NCBI RefSeq assembly: GCF_002119685.1
Contig: NZ_CP021108.1
Coordinates: 2,604,001 to 2,668,000, forward strand
Source of the DNA: Bordetella genomosp. 8
GTDB taxonomy: Bacteria > Pseudomonadota > Gammaproteobacteria > Burkholderiales > Burkholderiaceae_B
Direction of reading: 5' to 3'
DNA length: 64,000 bases
Shown here: one piece after another, positions 1 through 8,497 of the stretch
Position numbering within the stretch: the stretch's first letter is position 1
Layout: each line of letters starts with the position of its first letter
The notes under the pieces: generated by a model
Database searches by the model: none
What the model was told of the DNA's origin: nothing
The model's input: the letters and a program-made list of their open reading frames with translations, nothing else
Made by a program: the position numbers and the translations under genes

Positions 1-203
1 CGCTGCTGCGCGAGGCGCGCGCCGCGGTGGGTCGCCAGGAAGCCCTGGGCAATGCGCCGGTCCTGGTGGTGTCGCCGGTCCTGCGTCCGGCGCTGTCCCG
101 TTTCCTACGCCACCACGTGCCGCAACTGGGCGTGCTGGCGAATACCGAAATTCCAGATGAACGCATCGTGCGCGTCACGGCGCTGATCGGGGGTAACACG
201 TGA
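1..203 (+). CDS. flhA: FlhA, C-terminal end (partial, 5' part outside window)
   Basis: The reading frame open from base 3 to the TGA at 201-203 encodes the last 66 residues of a protein that matches the FlhA cytoplasmic tail: a stretch with LVVSPVLRPAL followed by a conserved VLANTEIPDERIV end, typical of FlhA/LcrD export-gate proteins. FlhA is the inner-membrane gate subunit of the flagellar type III export apparatus; its C-domain docks chaperones and substrates. The stop overlaps the GTG of flhF by 4 bp (GTGA), so the two genes are translationally coupled. The upstream part, with the membrane domain, is outside the window. Confidence 0.9.
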   Translation, partial: LLREARAAVGRQEALGNAPVLVVSPVLRPALSRFLRHHVPQLGVLANTEIPDERIVRVTALIGGNT

Positions 204-2716
204 AGATCACCCGCTTTTTTGGGACGACGCACCGCGAGGTGATGCGCGAGGTGCGCATGGCCCTCGGGCCGGATGCGCTGATCATTTCCAGCCGCAGCAT
301 GGATGGCGGCATCGAAGTGATGGCCACGGATCCGTCGGCCATCGACGACGAAGGCAGGATCGTTTTCCAGGAGCCGGAAACCGTTGTCGCCGAGTCCGCC
401 GCGTCCCTTGCGGCGCCGCCCGTTCCGGTCATCGAACAGCCGGCCTACGCCCGAGCCTACGCCGCGGAGACACCCGCCGCGCCGCCGCGCGCGCCCGTCG
501 CGCCGCCGCCTCCGGCCGGCCCGGCGGACCACACCTTCGCGCTGGTCGACGAAGATAGCTCCCAATACCAGCCGCTGGGCTCTGGCACGCCTGACGTGAC
601 GCAGATGACCGAGGCGCTCAACGCGCTGCGCGGCGCGTTGGAAACCCGCATAGACGGCCTGATGTGGGGCAAGGGCCTGAGCCGCGAACCGGTGCCGACC
701 ACGCTGTTCCGCACCTTGATGGAAGCCGGCTTCAGCGCCGGCCTGGTCCGCGCCATGCTCTCGCGCCTGCCGCCGCGGATGACCTTCGCGGCCGCCATGA
801 ACTGGGCGCGCAATGAACTGATCAAGCACCTGCCCGTCATCGGCGACGAAGACGAACTGCTGGGCAGCGGCGGCGTATTCGCGCTGGTCGGCCCGACCGG
901 GGTCGGCAAGACCACCACGCTGGCCAAGCTGGCCGCCCGCTGCGTGGAGCGCGTGGGCCGCGACCAGGTCGCCATGCTGACCACCGACAATTTCCGTATC
1001 GGCGCCCACGAGCAATTGCAGATCTACGGCCGCCTGATGGGCGTGCCCACGCGCTCCGTGCGCGACGTCGGCCAACTGCGCGAAACCCTGGCCGAGCTGG
1101 GCGCGCGCAGGATCATCCTGATCGACACGACGGGGATCAGCCAGCGCGACCGGCACGTCGCCGAACAGGCCGCCATGCTGTGCGGCGCCGGCCGGCCGGT
1201 GCAGCGCCTGGTCGTGCTGAACGCGGCCAGCCAGGGCGACACGCTGGACGAAGTGGCGCACGCCTACCGCAACGGCGCCGACGAAGACGTGCGCGGCTGC
1301 ATCATCACCAAGATCGACGAAGCCTCGCGTTATGCCGCGGCGCTCGACACCGCCATACGCCACCGCCTGCCGATCCACTACGTCTCGCGCGGCCAGCGCG
1401 TGCCGGAGCACATGGAAGTGCCGACGGCCGCCGAGCTGGTGGACGGCGCCTTCGCCTGCCTGCGCCGGCCTGCCTTGTACGCCCCCAGCGAAGCCGACCT
1501 GGCGGCGCTCTGGTCGGCGTCGCGCGAAGAGGCCGGCGGCCTGCTCGGCATGGACCCCGTGCGTCGGCGGCAACTGCTGGCGTCGGCCATGCTGCGTCCG
1601 CAGGGTGCCAACGCCGAAACCGAACAGAATATGGATGCGGCGCTGGCCTGGATCAATACCGATCCGGCCTGCGTACAGGCACGCGAACTGTGGCGGGGCC
1701 TGAGCGGCGGCCAGACCTTGCCCACGCCGTCGTTGTCGCGCATGCCCCTGGACATGGTCCGCGCCGAATTTTCCGCGACCTGCTCCAGGCACCTGCTGGT
1801 GCTGCACGGACAGATCGCCATGAGCGGCCCCGGCATGCCCGGCGGCACGCTGGCGTCTTCTCTGCTGATGAGCGACCGCGGCGCCGCGCTGGCCGCGCCT
1901 GTGCAGCAGCTGATGCTGGAACACGGCACCGTTTCCAGCATCGACAGCGGCGCCAGGCCGGCCGCCAACGTGGCCGACGCGCTGGTCGCGCGAGCGGACT
2001 GGCTGCAGGCCGCGCTCAAGCCGCTACCCGTCGTGCACCTGATCGCCGCCGGTACCGCGGCCCTCTGGCAATCCTTGTCCGCGCAGGGCATGGACTGGAT
2101 GTCCCGTTGCACGGGCGCGTTCCGCGTGGTCCAGGACGAAACGCCGACCACCTTGCAGGCCATCGGCAAGACGCTGGGCTATGTCCCGGTGGGCGAGGCC
2201 GGCGACATGGTGGGCCTGACGCACATGGCGGGCGACAAACTCGTCCCGTTGCGCCTGTGGGCAGCGGGCACCGAGGTCACGCAGGCGGCGCGCGGCGCGG
2301 ACACGGCGCCGCTGCGCGCCGTATGCGCCAAGCTGATCGACCCGTCCGGACGTGTGGTGCAGCAGGTCTATGGCCTGACCAACGTGGGCGTGGCCCATGC
2401 CGACGCGGCCACCATCGCGCGCTGGCTGGTCCTGCACGATCATGCCAAGGGCGCTTTCCGCTACATGGCGCATTCCTGGCAGCCCTTGACTGGCGCCAGC
2501 ATGGGCGACGACTCTACCCTGCGCCAGGTGCTGATGGCCGGGCAGATGGGCGCCGCGTGCTGGCAACTGGCCCACGCGCCTTCGGCGTCCGTCATGCGCA
2601 AGCTGCTGCAGGACCTGATGGGGCCGGAGCGCAAGCTCCCCGCGCGCCTGGTGCCGCCGGCCTTGCTGCGCTTCCTGGCCATGGTGGAAATGGCGGGTGA
2701 GGGCGGCGCGGCCTGA
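200..2716 (+). CDS. flhF: FlhF, SRP-type GTPase with a very long C-terminal extension
   Basis: 838 residues from a GTG start. The N-terminal B domain (about 1-50, MKITRFFG...) is followed by a Pro/Ala-rich linker (about 60-125) and an NG GTPase domain of the signal-recognition-particle family (about 150-422): P-loop GPTGVGKTT at 231-239, then TDNFRIGA, DTTG and TKID motifs. FlhF steers where flagella are built, normally with FlhG. Family members are usually about 370-500 residues; here about 414 residues (425-838) follow the GTPase domain, and I recognise no known domain in them. No flhG follows: the next gene, flgN, is convergent. The GTPase assignment is secure; the role of the tail is unknown. 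Confidence 0.93.
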   Translation: MKITRFFGTTHREVMREVRMALGPDALIISSRSMDGGIEVMATDPSAIDDEGRIVFQEPETVVAESAASLAAPPVPVIEQPAYARAYAAETPAAPPRAPVAPPPPAGPADHTFALVDEDSSQYQPLGSGTPDVTQMTEALNALRGALETRIDGLMWGKGLSREPVPTTLFRTLMEAGFSAGLVRAMLSRLPPRMTFAAAMNWARNELIKHLPVIGDEDELLGSGGVFALVGPTGVGKTTTLAKLAARCVERVGRDQVAMLTTDNFRIGAHEQLQIYGRLMGVPTRSVRDVGQLRETLAELGARRIILIDTTGISQRDRHVAEQAAMLCGAGRPVQRLVVLNAASQGDTLDEVAHAYRNGADEDVRGCIITKIDEASRYAAALDTAIRHRLPIHYVSRGQRVPEHMEVPTAAELVDGAFACLRRPALYAPSEADLAALWSASREEAGGLLGMDPVRRRQLLASAMLRPQGANAETEQNMDAALAWINTDPACVQARELWRGLSGGQTLPTPSLSRMPLDMVRAEFSATCSRHLLVLHGQIAMSGPGMPGGTLASSLLMSDRGAALAAPVQQLMLEHGTVSSIDSGARPAANVADALVARADWLQAALKPLPVVHLIAAGTAALWQSLSAQGMDWMSRCTGAFRVVQDETPTTLQAIGKTLGYVPVGEAGDMVGLTHMAGDKLVPLRLWAAGTEVTQAARGADTAPLRAVCAKLIDPSGRVVQQVYGLTNVGVAHADAATIARWLVLHDHAKGAFRYMAHSWQPLTGASMGDDSTLRQVLMAGQMGAACWQLAHAPSASVMRKLLQDLMGPERKLPARLVPPALLRFLAMVEMAGEGGAA

Positions 2717-2732
2717 CCCGCCGCCGTCGAAC

Positions 2733-2761
2733 AAAAAGGCCGGCATGTGCCGGCCTTTTTG
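2733..2761. terminator. Bidirectional intrinsic terminator between flhF and flgN
   Basis: A perfect 13-bp inverted repeat (AAAAAGGCCGGCA / TGCCGGCCTTTTT) with a 2-bp centre. The A-run on one flank and T-run on the other let it work in both directions. It lies 16 bp after the flhF stop and 19 bp before the flgN stop, so it should end both convergent transcripts. Confidence 0.9.
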
Positions 2762-2779
2762 TTTCAGCGATCGCTACCG

Positions 2780-3256
2780 TCAGGTCGCGATGATGGTCTT
2801 GCCCGTGTTGCCCTGGCGCGCACGGCCGTTGGGTTCGTACAGGCTGGACCGTTTGGTCAGGGACTGCAGCGCGTCCAGCGCTTCCTCGGTATAGCGCAGG
2901 TGCATATCGATCAGCGCGCCGTTGCGGTCGTTGATGCCCGCGGCGGCGGCGCAGCGGTCGAGCAGCTGGCGCCAGGTCCCGGCGATTTCCGGGTGCTGCG
3001 CGGCGGCTTCGGTGGTGCCGTCGTGCCCCGGACCGAAACCGAGCTCGGCGAGCAGGGCGTCGCGCCGTTCGCTCAGTTCATGCAGCCGCGCGGCGATCCC
3101 GTTCTTCGAAACGGTGATCTGGTTCAATGCATTGAAGGACTGGCGCTCCGTCAGGGCGACCGTTTCGGAACCGAGCAGCTCGGCGAATTCGGCGACCACC
3201 GCATCTTCTTCCCGCAGGCAGGCGTGCAGCTTTTCCGTGGCACTCATGACGCTCAC
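2780..3256 (-). CDS. flgN: FlgN, export chaperone for hook-junction proteins
   Basis: 158 residues from GTG at 3256, which overlaps the flgM stop by 4 bp (GTGA); an ATG three codons in (3247) is an alternative start. The protein is soluble and helical, with no signal peptide, and matches FlgN in size, composition and position. FlgN binds FlgK and FlgL in the cytosol and delivers them to the export gate; both clients are encoded at 12.4-15.6 kb. It is the last gene of flgA-flgM-flgN. FlgN sequences diverge strongly, so the call rests partly on its place next to flgM. Confidence 0.9.
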   Translation of the reverse strand: MSVMSATEKLHACLREEDAVVAEFAELLGSETVALTERQSFNALNQITVSKNGIAARLHELSERRDALLAELGFGPGHDGTTEAAAQHPEIAGTWRQLLDRCAAAAGINDRNGALIDMHLRYTEEALDALQSLTKRSSLYEPNGRARQGNTGKTIIAT

Positions 3257-3546
3257 TTCAACAGTTCCTGGGCGCTGGCGATCAGGCCATCGGCGATTTT
3301 GGTGGGATCGATCTTGAGCTGGCCGGCCGCGATGGCGTCGCGGATGGCCTGGACCTTGGCGGTATCGATGTCGCCGGCGCCGTTCTGCAGGTCGATCAGC
3401 TTGCGGGACATGGGGCTCAGGTCCACCTGTGCGCTGCTCGACCCGCCGCCGGCGACGCCGCCATAGGCCTGGGCGACCGCGCTGCGCGCGCCCGTGGTCT
3501 CCGCGGGGGTGGTCGAAGGCCGGGTAGTCGAGGAATTGATCTTCAC
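3253..3546 (-). CDS. flgM: FlgM, anti-sigma-28 factor
   Basis: 97 residues, starting MKINSS with an unstructured Ser/Thr/Gly-rich first half and a helical C-terminal half (VDLSPMSRKLIDL ... IRDAIAAGQLKIDPTKIADGLI), the FlgM arrangement in which the C-terminal helices bind FliA. FlgM holds sigma-28 until the hook-basal body is finished and is then exported. It overlaps flgN by 4 bp and lies 205 bp downstream of flgA. It has its own sigma-28-like promoter at 3608-3634, so the inhibitor is under the control of the sigma factor it inhibits. Confidence 0.95.
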   Translation of the reverse strand: MKINSSTTRPSTTPAETTGARSAVAQAYGGVAGGGSSSAQVDLSPMSRKLIDLQNGAGDIDTAKVQAIRDAIAAGQLKIDPTKIADGLIASAQELLK

Positions 3547-3607
3547 GTCAAAATCCCGCCGGAACGGGCTCCTGGCTGTGCGGGCGGAAGCGCCTGCGTA
3601 TGTCCCT

Positions 3608-3634
3608 GTAACGGCATCGGCGCCCCAAACTTTA
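3608..3634 (-). promoter_or_regulatory. Sigma-28 promoter of flgM
   Basis: Read on the minus strand the site is TAAAGTTT-N11-GCCGTTAC, against the family consensus TAAAGTTT-N11-GCCGATAA: all 8 of the -35 and 6 of 8 of the -10, with correct spacing. Its -10 ends about 60 bp before the flgM ATG. Confidence 0.82.
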
Positions 3635-3751
3635 GGGCGGGCTTGCGGGACGGGTTCCCCAGTTTACCGGCCTGGGCCTCGGCCGCCAAAATGGCCGATC
3701 GGCGGCCAACGTGCCCGCATATGTTCAGAATAATGTCAGGATTCGCCATTT

Positions 3752-4471
3752 TTATAGCGGTACTTCCACGATGCCGGTGGGCTGCAGGATGCCGCTGACG
3801 ACCTGGCCGGAGGACGTCTTGACTTCCACCGTCGACCCCGGCGTGGCGTTCTGCATCACCTGGCCTTCGCTGCTGACCACGAAACCCGCGCCGCGCGCCG
3901 TGATGCGCACCGTCTGCCCGCGCTGCACCGAGCCGGCGCTGCGCAGGTTGTTGGCCCGCACGGGTTGCCCCATGCCGACGCGGTAGCCCACGGTCATGCC
4001 GATCACGCTCTGGGGATCGGTGATGGCGCCCGGGGGAAGGTTGATCAGGTCGCCGTCGCGCGGCGCCAGGTCTTCCATGCGCAGGGTCTCGCCCGCATTG
4101 ATGGGACGCGCGGCCACGTAGTACTGGCCAGGCAGGCTGACGGTGGCCTGCACATACACATTCCACGGCTTGGGAGAAGCGCAGCGCACCCCGACGCTCA
4201 TGCGGGCACGCGGCCGCATCGGCCCGGCCATCGAGGCGGTCAGGGCGTCGCAGGCGGGCAGGCGTTCCGTGTGCACCTCGTCCATCTGGATGTTGGGCTG
4301 CGCCGGCAGCGATGCCAGCTGCTGCAACAGATAGTTCTGCGCGACCTGCTGGACCGCCGCGGGATCCTGCGGCCGATCGACCGCCTGGGCCTGGGCGCGC
4401 GCGGCGCCGGGCAGGGTGCCCAGCGCGGCGAGCGCCAGGGCAAGGATCGGAATACGTCGGATCATGGGCAT
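3752..4471 (-). CDS. flgA: FlgA, P-ring assembly chaperone
   Basis: 239 residues from ATG at 4471 (a second ATG is two codons in, at 4465). I chose this start because it puts a Sec signal peptide (RRIPILALALAALG...ARA) at the very N-terminus; the frame runs open further upstream but would add 31 residues with no signal character. The C-terminal half carries an SAF-type domain (PINAGETLRMEDL, then GVTV/GQPVRANNLR-like elements). FlgA is a periplasmic chaperone for FlgI polymerisation around the rod. Divergent from flgB across about 246 bp. Confidence 0.94.
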   Translation of the reverse strand: MPMIRRIPILALALAALGTLPGAARAQAQAVDRPQDPAAVQQVAQNYLLQQLASLPAQPNIQMDEVHTERLPACDALTASMAGPMRPRARMSVGVRCASPKPWNVYVQATVSLPGQYYVAARPINAGETLRMEDLAPRDGDLINLPPGAITDPQSVIGMTVGYRVGMGQPVRANNLRSAGSVQRGQTVRITARGAGFVVSSEGQVMQNATPGSTVEVKTSSGQVVSGILQPTGIVEVPL

Positions 4472-4717
4472 GGACGGAATTGTAGAAGTCCGGGCGCATA
4501 AGCAATACCCGAATTGGCGGACGAATAGTCGGTTATTTGGATGATTGTGCGTTGCCCGCCGCACCTATGATTCCTTCCGTGCCGAAAGGTCCGCCCCGCA
4601 GCGCCGTTCCGCAAGGAGCGCGCGCCATTCGCCTTGGGGTTGGCCCGTACGCACCGGCCCGGCAACCGCCCGGCTGGATGGCCGCATGGCCCCGTACGAC
4701 CAGGGACGCGACCCGGA
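4472..4717. promoter_or_regulatory. Divergent flgA / flgB control region
   Basis: A 246-bp space between the divergent flgA and flgB starts, so it must hold both promoters. It contains an A/T-rich patch around 4500-4545 inside otherwise GC-rich DNA, with GGTTATTTGG, which could be part of an activator (FlhDC-type) site. No sigma-28 site was found in it, as expected for early/middle genes. The exact promoters are not resolved. Confidence 0.5.
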
Positions 4718-5125
4718 ATGATAGACCGCCTCAGCCAGGATCTTGGCTTTTTCCAGCAATCGCTGGGCCTGCGCGCGCAGCGCCAGGAAGTCCTGTCGGC
4801 CAACATCGCCAATGCCGATACGCCCAACTTCAAGGCGCGCGACTTCGATTTCCGCTCGGCGCTGGAAGGCGCGATGGGCTCGAACCTGAACCTGCCGGCG
4901 GTGAGCCTGTCGCTGACTTCGCCGCGCCACATTCCGGCGCAGGGCCCGACCCAGCCGACGGTGGACCTGCTGTACCGCAATCCGTACCAGGCCAGCCTGG
5001 ACGGCAATACCGTGGACATGGACGGCGAGCGGGTGCGCTTCGCCGACAACACGCTGCATTACCAGAGCACCTCCACCGTCCTGACCTCCAAGATCAAGGA
5101 CATGCTGCTGGCCATCTCCGAATAA
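4718..5125 (+). CDS. flgB: FlgB, proximal rod protein
   Basis: 135 residues from ATG at 4718 (MIDRLSQDLGFFQQSL). An upstream in-frame ATG at 4634 would add 28 Pro/Arg-rich residues unlike FlgB, so I reject it. It has the rod-protein signature LSANIANADTPNFKARDFDF near the N-terminus and ends in a helix (TSKIKDMLLAISE). FlgB forms the rod layer above FliE and the MS ring and is secreted without a cleaved signal. First gene of the flgBCDEFGHIJ operon, 19 bp before flgC. Confidence 0.97.
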   Translation: MIDRLSQDLGFFQQSLGLRAQRQEVLSANIANADTPNFKARDFDFRSALEGAMGSNLNLPAVSLSLTSPRHIPAQGPTQPTVDLLYRNPYQASLDGNTVDMDGERVRFADNTLHYQSTSTVLTSKIKDMLLAISE

Positions 5126-5144
5126 CGCGGAAACGGGATAGACC

Positions 5145-5561
5145 ATGGGTTTGTTGAGCATTTTCGATATCGCGGGTTCGGCGCTGACGGCGCAGTCGCA
5201 GCGCATGAACGTGGCGGCCAGCAACCTGGCCAACGCCGATAGCGCCGTCGGTCCCGACGGCCAGCCGTACCGGGCCCGCCAGGTGGTTTTCCAGGTGAAT
5301 CCGTCGCAAGGCCAGATGACCGGCGCCGAAATCGGCGGCGTGCGCGTGGCCGGCATCGTGCAGAGCGATGCGCCGATGAAGCGCCTGTTCGATCCGTCCA
5401 ACCCGCTGGCCGACAACCAGGGCTACGTCACCATGCCCAACGTCGACCCGGTTGCCGAAACGGTGAACATGATTTCGGCGTCGCGTTCGTACCAGGCCAA
5501 CGTCGAAGTGCTGAACACGGCCAAGACGTTGATGCAGAAAACCTTGCAGATCGGCCAGTAG
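5145..5561 (+). CDS. flgC: FlgC, proximal rod protein
   Basis: 138 residues, [17 protein letters not shown], with the N-terminal rod motif ([10 protein letters not shown]) and the C-terminal helix motif ([21 protein letters not shown]) shared by rod and hook axial proteins. FlgC is a helical rod subunit that packs on FlgB and FlgF. Length is normal for the family. It is followed after 38 bp by flgD. Confidence 0.97.
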   Translation: MGLLSIFDIAGSALTAQSQRMNVAASNLANADSAVGPDGQPYRARQVVFQVNPSQGQMTGAEIGGVRVAGIVQSDAPMKRLFDPSNPLADNQGYVTMPNVDPVAETVNMISASRSYQANVEVLNTAKTLMQKTLQIGQ

Positions 5562-5599
5562 CGCGACCCGCGCGGCGATCCCGGATACCGGAGTCTTGC

Positions 5600-6298
5600 A
5601 TGACCACCACCAGTAACGTCAACAACAGCAACAACACCGCCAACACCGCCAACACGGCGACTTCGGGCGGCGCGTCCAGTGCGCAGTCCCTGCAGGACCA
5701 GTTCCTGACGCTGCTGGTTGCCCAGTTGAACAACCAGGATCCGCTCAATCCGATGGACAACTACCAGTTGACCTCGCAATTGGCGCAGATCTCCACCGTG
5801 CAGGGCGTGCAGGACTTGAAGAGCGTCCTGCAGACCATCAGCAGCCAGGTCGACCTGGGCCAGTCGATGGACGCCGTGTCCATGATAGGCAAGCAGGTGC
5901 TTTTCCCGGGCGACTCGCTGAAGGTCGATACCGATGCCACCGGCACGCGCGTCATGACGCCGATCGGCATCGACGTGCAGAACGACGCGCACGACGTCTC
6001 GATCAAGGTCCTGGACAGCACGGGCCGCGTGGTCCGCTCCATGGACCTGGGCGCGCAGGACGCCGGCGTCATCATGCCGTCGTGGGATGGCAAGGACGAC
6101 ACGGGCAACGCGGTGCCGGACGGCAAGTACACGTTCACCGTCAAGGCGACCGATGCGAACGGCAACGCCGTTACGGCCGAGGCGCTCACCTACGGCCAGG
6201 TGGGCGGGGTTTCGTACGGGACGCAGGGCGTGCGGCTGGACGTGGGCCTGGCCGGCCAGGTCAGCCTGCTGGATGTGCGCAAGGTTTTGGGTACCTGA
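5600..6298 (+). CDS. flgD: FlgD, hook cap / scaffolding protein
   Basis: 232 residues. An Asn/Thr-rich leader (residues 1-25) is followed by the FlgD signature (QFLTLLVAQLNNQDPLNPMD, about 34-53) and a tudor-like/FnIII-like C-terminal half (WDGKDDTGNAVPDGKYTF). FlgD caps the growing hook and is discarded when the hook is complete. An SD-like CCGGAG lies 7 bp before the ATG. A GC hairpin follows at 6307, between flgD and flgE. Confidence 0.97.
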   Translation: MTTTSNVNNSNNTANTANTATSGGASSAQSLQDQFLTLLVAQLNNQDPLNPMDNYQLTSQLAQISTVQGVQDLKSVLQTISSQVDLGQSMDAVSMIGKQVLFPGDSLKVDTDATGTRVMTPIGIDVQNDAHDVSIKVLDSTGRVVRSMDLGAQDAGVIMPSWDGKDDTGNAVPDGKYTFTVKATDANGNAVTAEALTYGQVGGVSYGTQGVRLDVGLAGQVSLLDVRKVLGT

Positions 6299-6306
6299 TA
6301 GACAGC

Positions 6307-6326
6307 GGCGGCCTCGGCCGCCCTTT
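6307..6326 (+). terminator. Weak hairpin between flgD and flgE
   Basis: GGCGGC-CTCG-GCCGCC followed by CTTT, 8 bp after the flgD stop. The T-run is too short for a strong terminator. It could partly attenuate the operon or protect an mRNA end, allowing flgE (needed in about 130 copies) and flgD to differ in level. Confidence 0.4.
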
Positions 6327-6372
6327 GCCGGTCTTCCGGCTTCCATCAATTTTCTGAAAAAAGCGAGAGAAC

Positions 6373-7635
6373 ATGGGCTTCGGACAAGGACTTAGCGGCC
6401 TGGATGCCGCGTCGCAGAATCTGGACGTGATCGGCAACAACATCGCCAACGCCAATACGGTGGGTTTCAAGTCCGCCACGGCCACGTTCGCCGACATCTA
6501 CGCCACGTCGCGCGTAGGCCTGGGCGTGAAGGTCGCCTCGATCGACCAGCGCTTCACGGTGGGCAACGTGACCTCCACCGGCGGCCAGTACGACCTGGCC
6601 ATCGACGGCGCCAACGGGTTCTTCCGCATGGTCGACGGCAGCGGGGCGGTTTCCTATACCCGCAACGGCCAGTTCGGCATCGACAAGGACAACAACATCA
6701 TCAATGCCGCAGGCCAGCAATTGACCGGCTATGGTCCGGGCGGCATCGGTACCGCGCCCGTCCCGCTGTCGCTGCCCACGGCCAATATCGCGCCGGCGGC
6801 GACGACCAAGTCCGGCTTCACGGCCAACCTGAACGCCAATGCGACCGTGATTCCCACGACGACGGCCTTCGATCCGGCCAATACCGCGACCTATACGGAT
6901 TCGCAGCCGATGACGGTGTACGACTCGCTGGGCAACTCGCACCAACTGACCACGTATTTCGCCAAGCGCCCCGGCGTTGCCGGTCCCCCGGCCACCAGCG
7001 TGTACGACGTGTACTACACGCTGGACGGCGCCGCGATGGCGCCCACCACGCCGCCGGACGCCACGACCACGCCGGCCACGCCGTGGGGCGGCGCGACCCA
7101 GTTGACCTTCGACACCTCGGGGCGCCTGCTCAATAATCCGCCCACGGTGAACCTGTCGTTTGCCACGCCCGGCGGCACGGGTTCGCCCGCGGCCCCGCTG
7201 GCCATCGCGATGGACTACACGGGCACCTCGCAGTTCGGCGGCGACTTCTCCGCCGGCTTCACCCCGGACGGCAACACCACCGGCGAGTTCAGCAGCATCA
7301 GCTTCGGCAAGGATGGCAGCATCATCGCCAACTACACCAACGGCAAGACGCAGACCGTCGGCACCGTGGCGCTGGCCAGCTTCAACAACGTCAACGGCCT
7401 GCAGCCCATCGGCGACAACGCCTGGAGCGAAACGTCGGAATCCGGCCAGGCCGTGCTCGGCCAGCCGGGCACCAACGGGCTCGCCAGCCTGCAAGGTCAG
7501 GCGGTGGAAGCCTCCAACGTCAACCTGAGCACCGAACTGGTCAACATGATCGTGGCGCAGCGCACCTACCAGGCCAACACGAACACGATCAAGACGCAGG
7601 ACCAGGTGTTGCAGTCGCTGCTGGCCATTCAGTAA
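6373..7635 (+). CDS. flgE: FlgE, hook protein
   Basis: 420 residues. The N-terminal axial motif (LDVIGNNIANANTVGFKSA) and C-terminal motif (LSTELVNMIVAQRTYQANTN) flank a variable Thr/Pro/Ala-rich surface domain (about 150-300). FlgE polymerises into the hook, the universal joint. Length is near that of Salmonella FlgE (403). No cysteine is visible. It is followed by flgF after 38 bp, with an SD-like AGGATAGG before flgF. Confidence 0.97.
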   Translation: MGFGQGLSGLDAASQNLDVIGNNIANANTVGFKSATATFADIYATSRVGLGVKVASIDQRFTVGNVTSTGGQYDLAIDGANGFFRMVDGSGAVSYTRNGQFGIDKDNNIINAAGQQLTGYGPGGIGTAPVPLSLPTANIAPAATTKSGFTANLNANATVIPTTTAFDPANTATYTDSQPMTVYDSLGNSHQLTTYFAKRPGVAGPPATSVYDVYYTLDGAAMAPTTPPDATTTPATPWGGATQLTFDTSGRLLNNPPTVNLSFATPGGTGSPAAPLAIAMDYTGTSQFGGDFSAGFTPDGNTTGEFSSISFGKDGSIIANYTNGKTQTVGTVALASFNNVNGLQPIGDNAWSETSESGQAVLGQPGTNGLASLQGQAVEASNVNLSTELVNMIVAQRTYQANTNTIKTQDQVLQSLLAIQ

Positions 7636-7673
7636 GCGCGACGGTAAACGGAACCCAGGCAGGATAGGCAGGC

Positions 7674-8432
7674 ATGGATCGAGTCATTTACACCGCGATG
7701 AACGGCGCTGTTCGCATCAACGAGGAACAGGCCGTTCTGACCAACAACATGGCCAACGTGAATACGCCCGGGTTCCGGGCGCAGATGGCCATGTACCGGT
7801 CGGTGCCGGTCAACGACGGCACCAGCCTGCCCACTCGCGTTTCCACCGTCGCCGCCACGCCCCGCAACGATTTCGCGCCAGGCGTGATGGATGCCACCGG
7901 GCGCGACCTGGACATCGCCGTGACCGGCGATGGCTGGATCGCGGTGCAGACGCCGCAGGGCGAGGCCTACACGCGCGCTGGCGATCTGCAGGTCGGCGTC
8001 AACGGCCTGCTGCAGACGGCCCAGGGCATGCCGGTGCTGTCCAACCAGAACGGCCCCATCGACGTCCCGCCCAACGCGACGCTGACCATTGCGTCGGACG
8101 GCACGATCACGGCCATCGGCGCCGGCGACCCGCCCAACACCATCCTCAACCTGGGGACCATCAAGCTGGTCAGTCCGCCGCTGGCCTCGCTGGTGCACGG
8201 CGACGACGGCGTGTTCCGCCGCGTCGCGGCCAATGGCCAGCCGGCGCCGGCCATGCCCGCCGATCCGACCTTGCGCGTGATGCCCGGCGTGCTGGAAGGC
8301 AGCAATGCCAACGCCGCGTCCTCCATGGTCGGCATGATCGAGAATTCGCGGCGTTTCGAGATGCAGATGCAGGTCATCCGCGACGCGCAGACCAACGAGG
8401 ACAAGGCCAACACCTTGCTCTCCGTCGGCTAA
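7674..8432 (+). CDS. flgF: FlgF, proximal rod protein
   Basis: 252 residues starting MDRVIYTAMNGAVR, with the rod motif (TNNMANVNTPGFRAQ) and the C-terminal axial helix (SSMVGMIENSRRFEMQMQVI). FlgF sits between FlgC/FlgB and the distal rod protein FlgG. Length and domain order are typical. Part of the flgB-J operon, 65 bp before flgG. Confidence 0.97.
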   Translation: MDRVIYTAMNGAVRINEEQAVLTNNMANVNTPGFRAQMAMYRSVPVNDGTSLPTRVSTVAATPRNDFAPGVMDATGRDLDIAVTGDGWIAVQTPQGEAYTRAGDLQVGVNGLLQTAQGMPVLSNQNGPIDVPPNATLTIASDGTITAIGAGDPPNTILNLGTIKLVSPPLASLVHGDDGVFRRVAANGQPAPAMPADPTLRVMPGVLEGSNANAASSMVGMIENSRRFEMQMQVIRDAQTNEDKANTLLSVG

Positions 8433-8497
8433 GTATTTCAGCAAAGCATATATCGTGACGCGGCTTTCGCGCCGCGCACCCAGGAGCCCTAAACACC

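Noticed and set aside
1180..2700. A 506-codon plus-strand frame inside flhF
   Set aside because: Arg/Ala/Gly-rich shifted reading of flhF. The flhF frame continues intact to its stop, so this is not evidence of a second gene or frameshift.
4634..4717. Upstream ATG for flgB
   Set aside because: It adds 28 residues not seen in FlgB proteins; ATG 4718 begins the conserved sequence.
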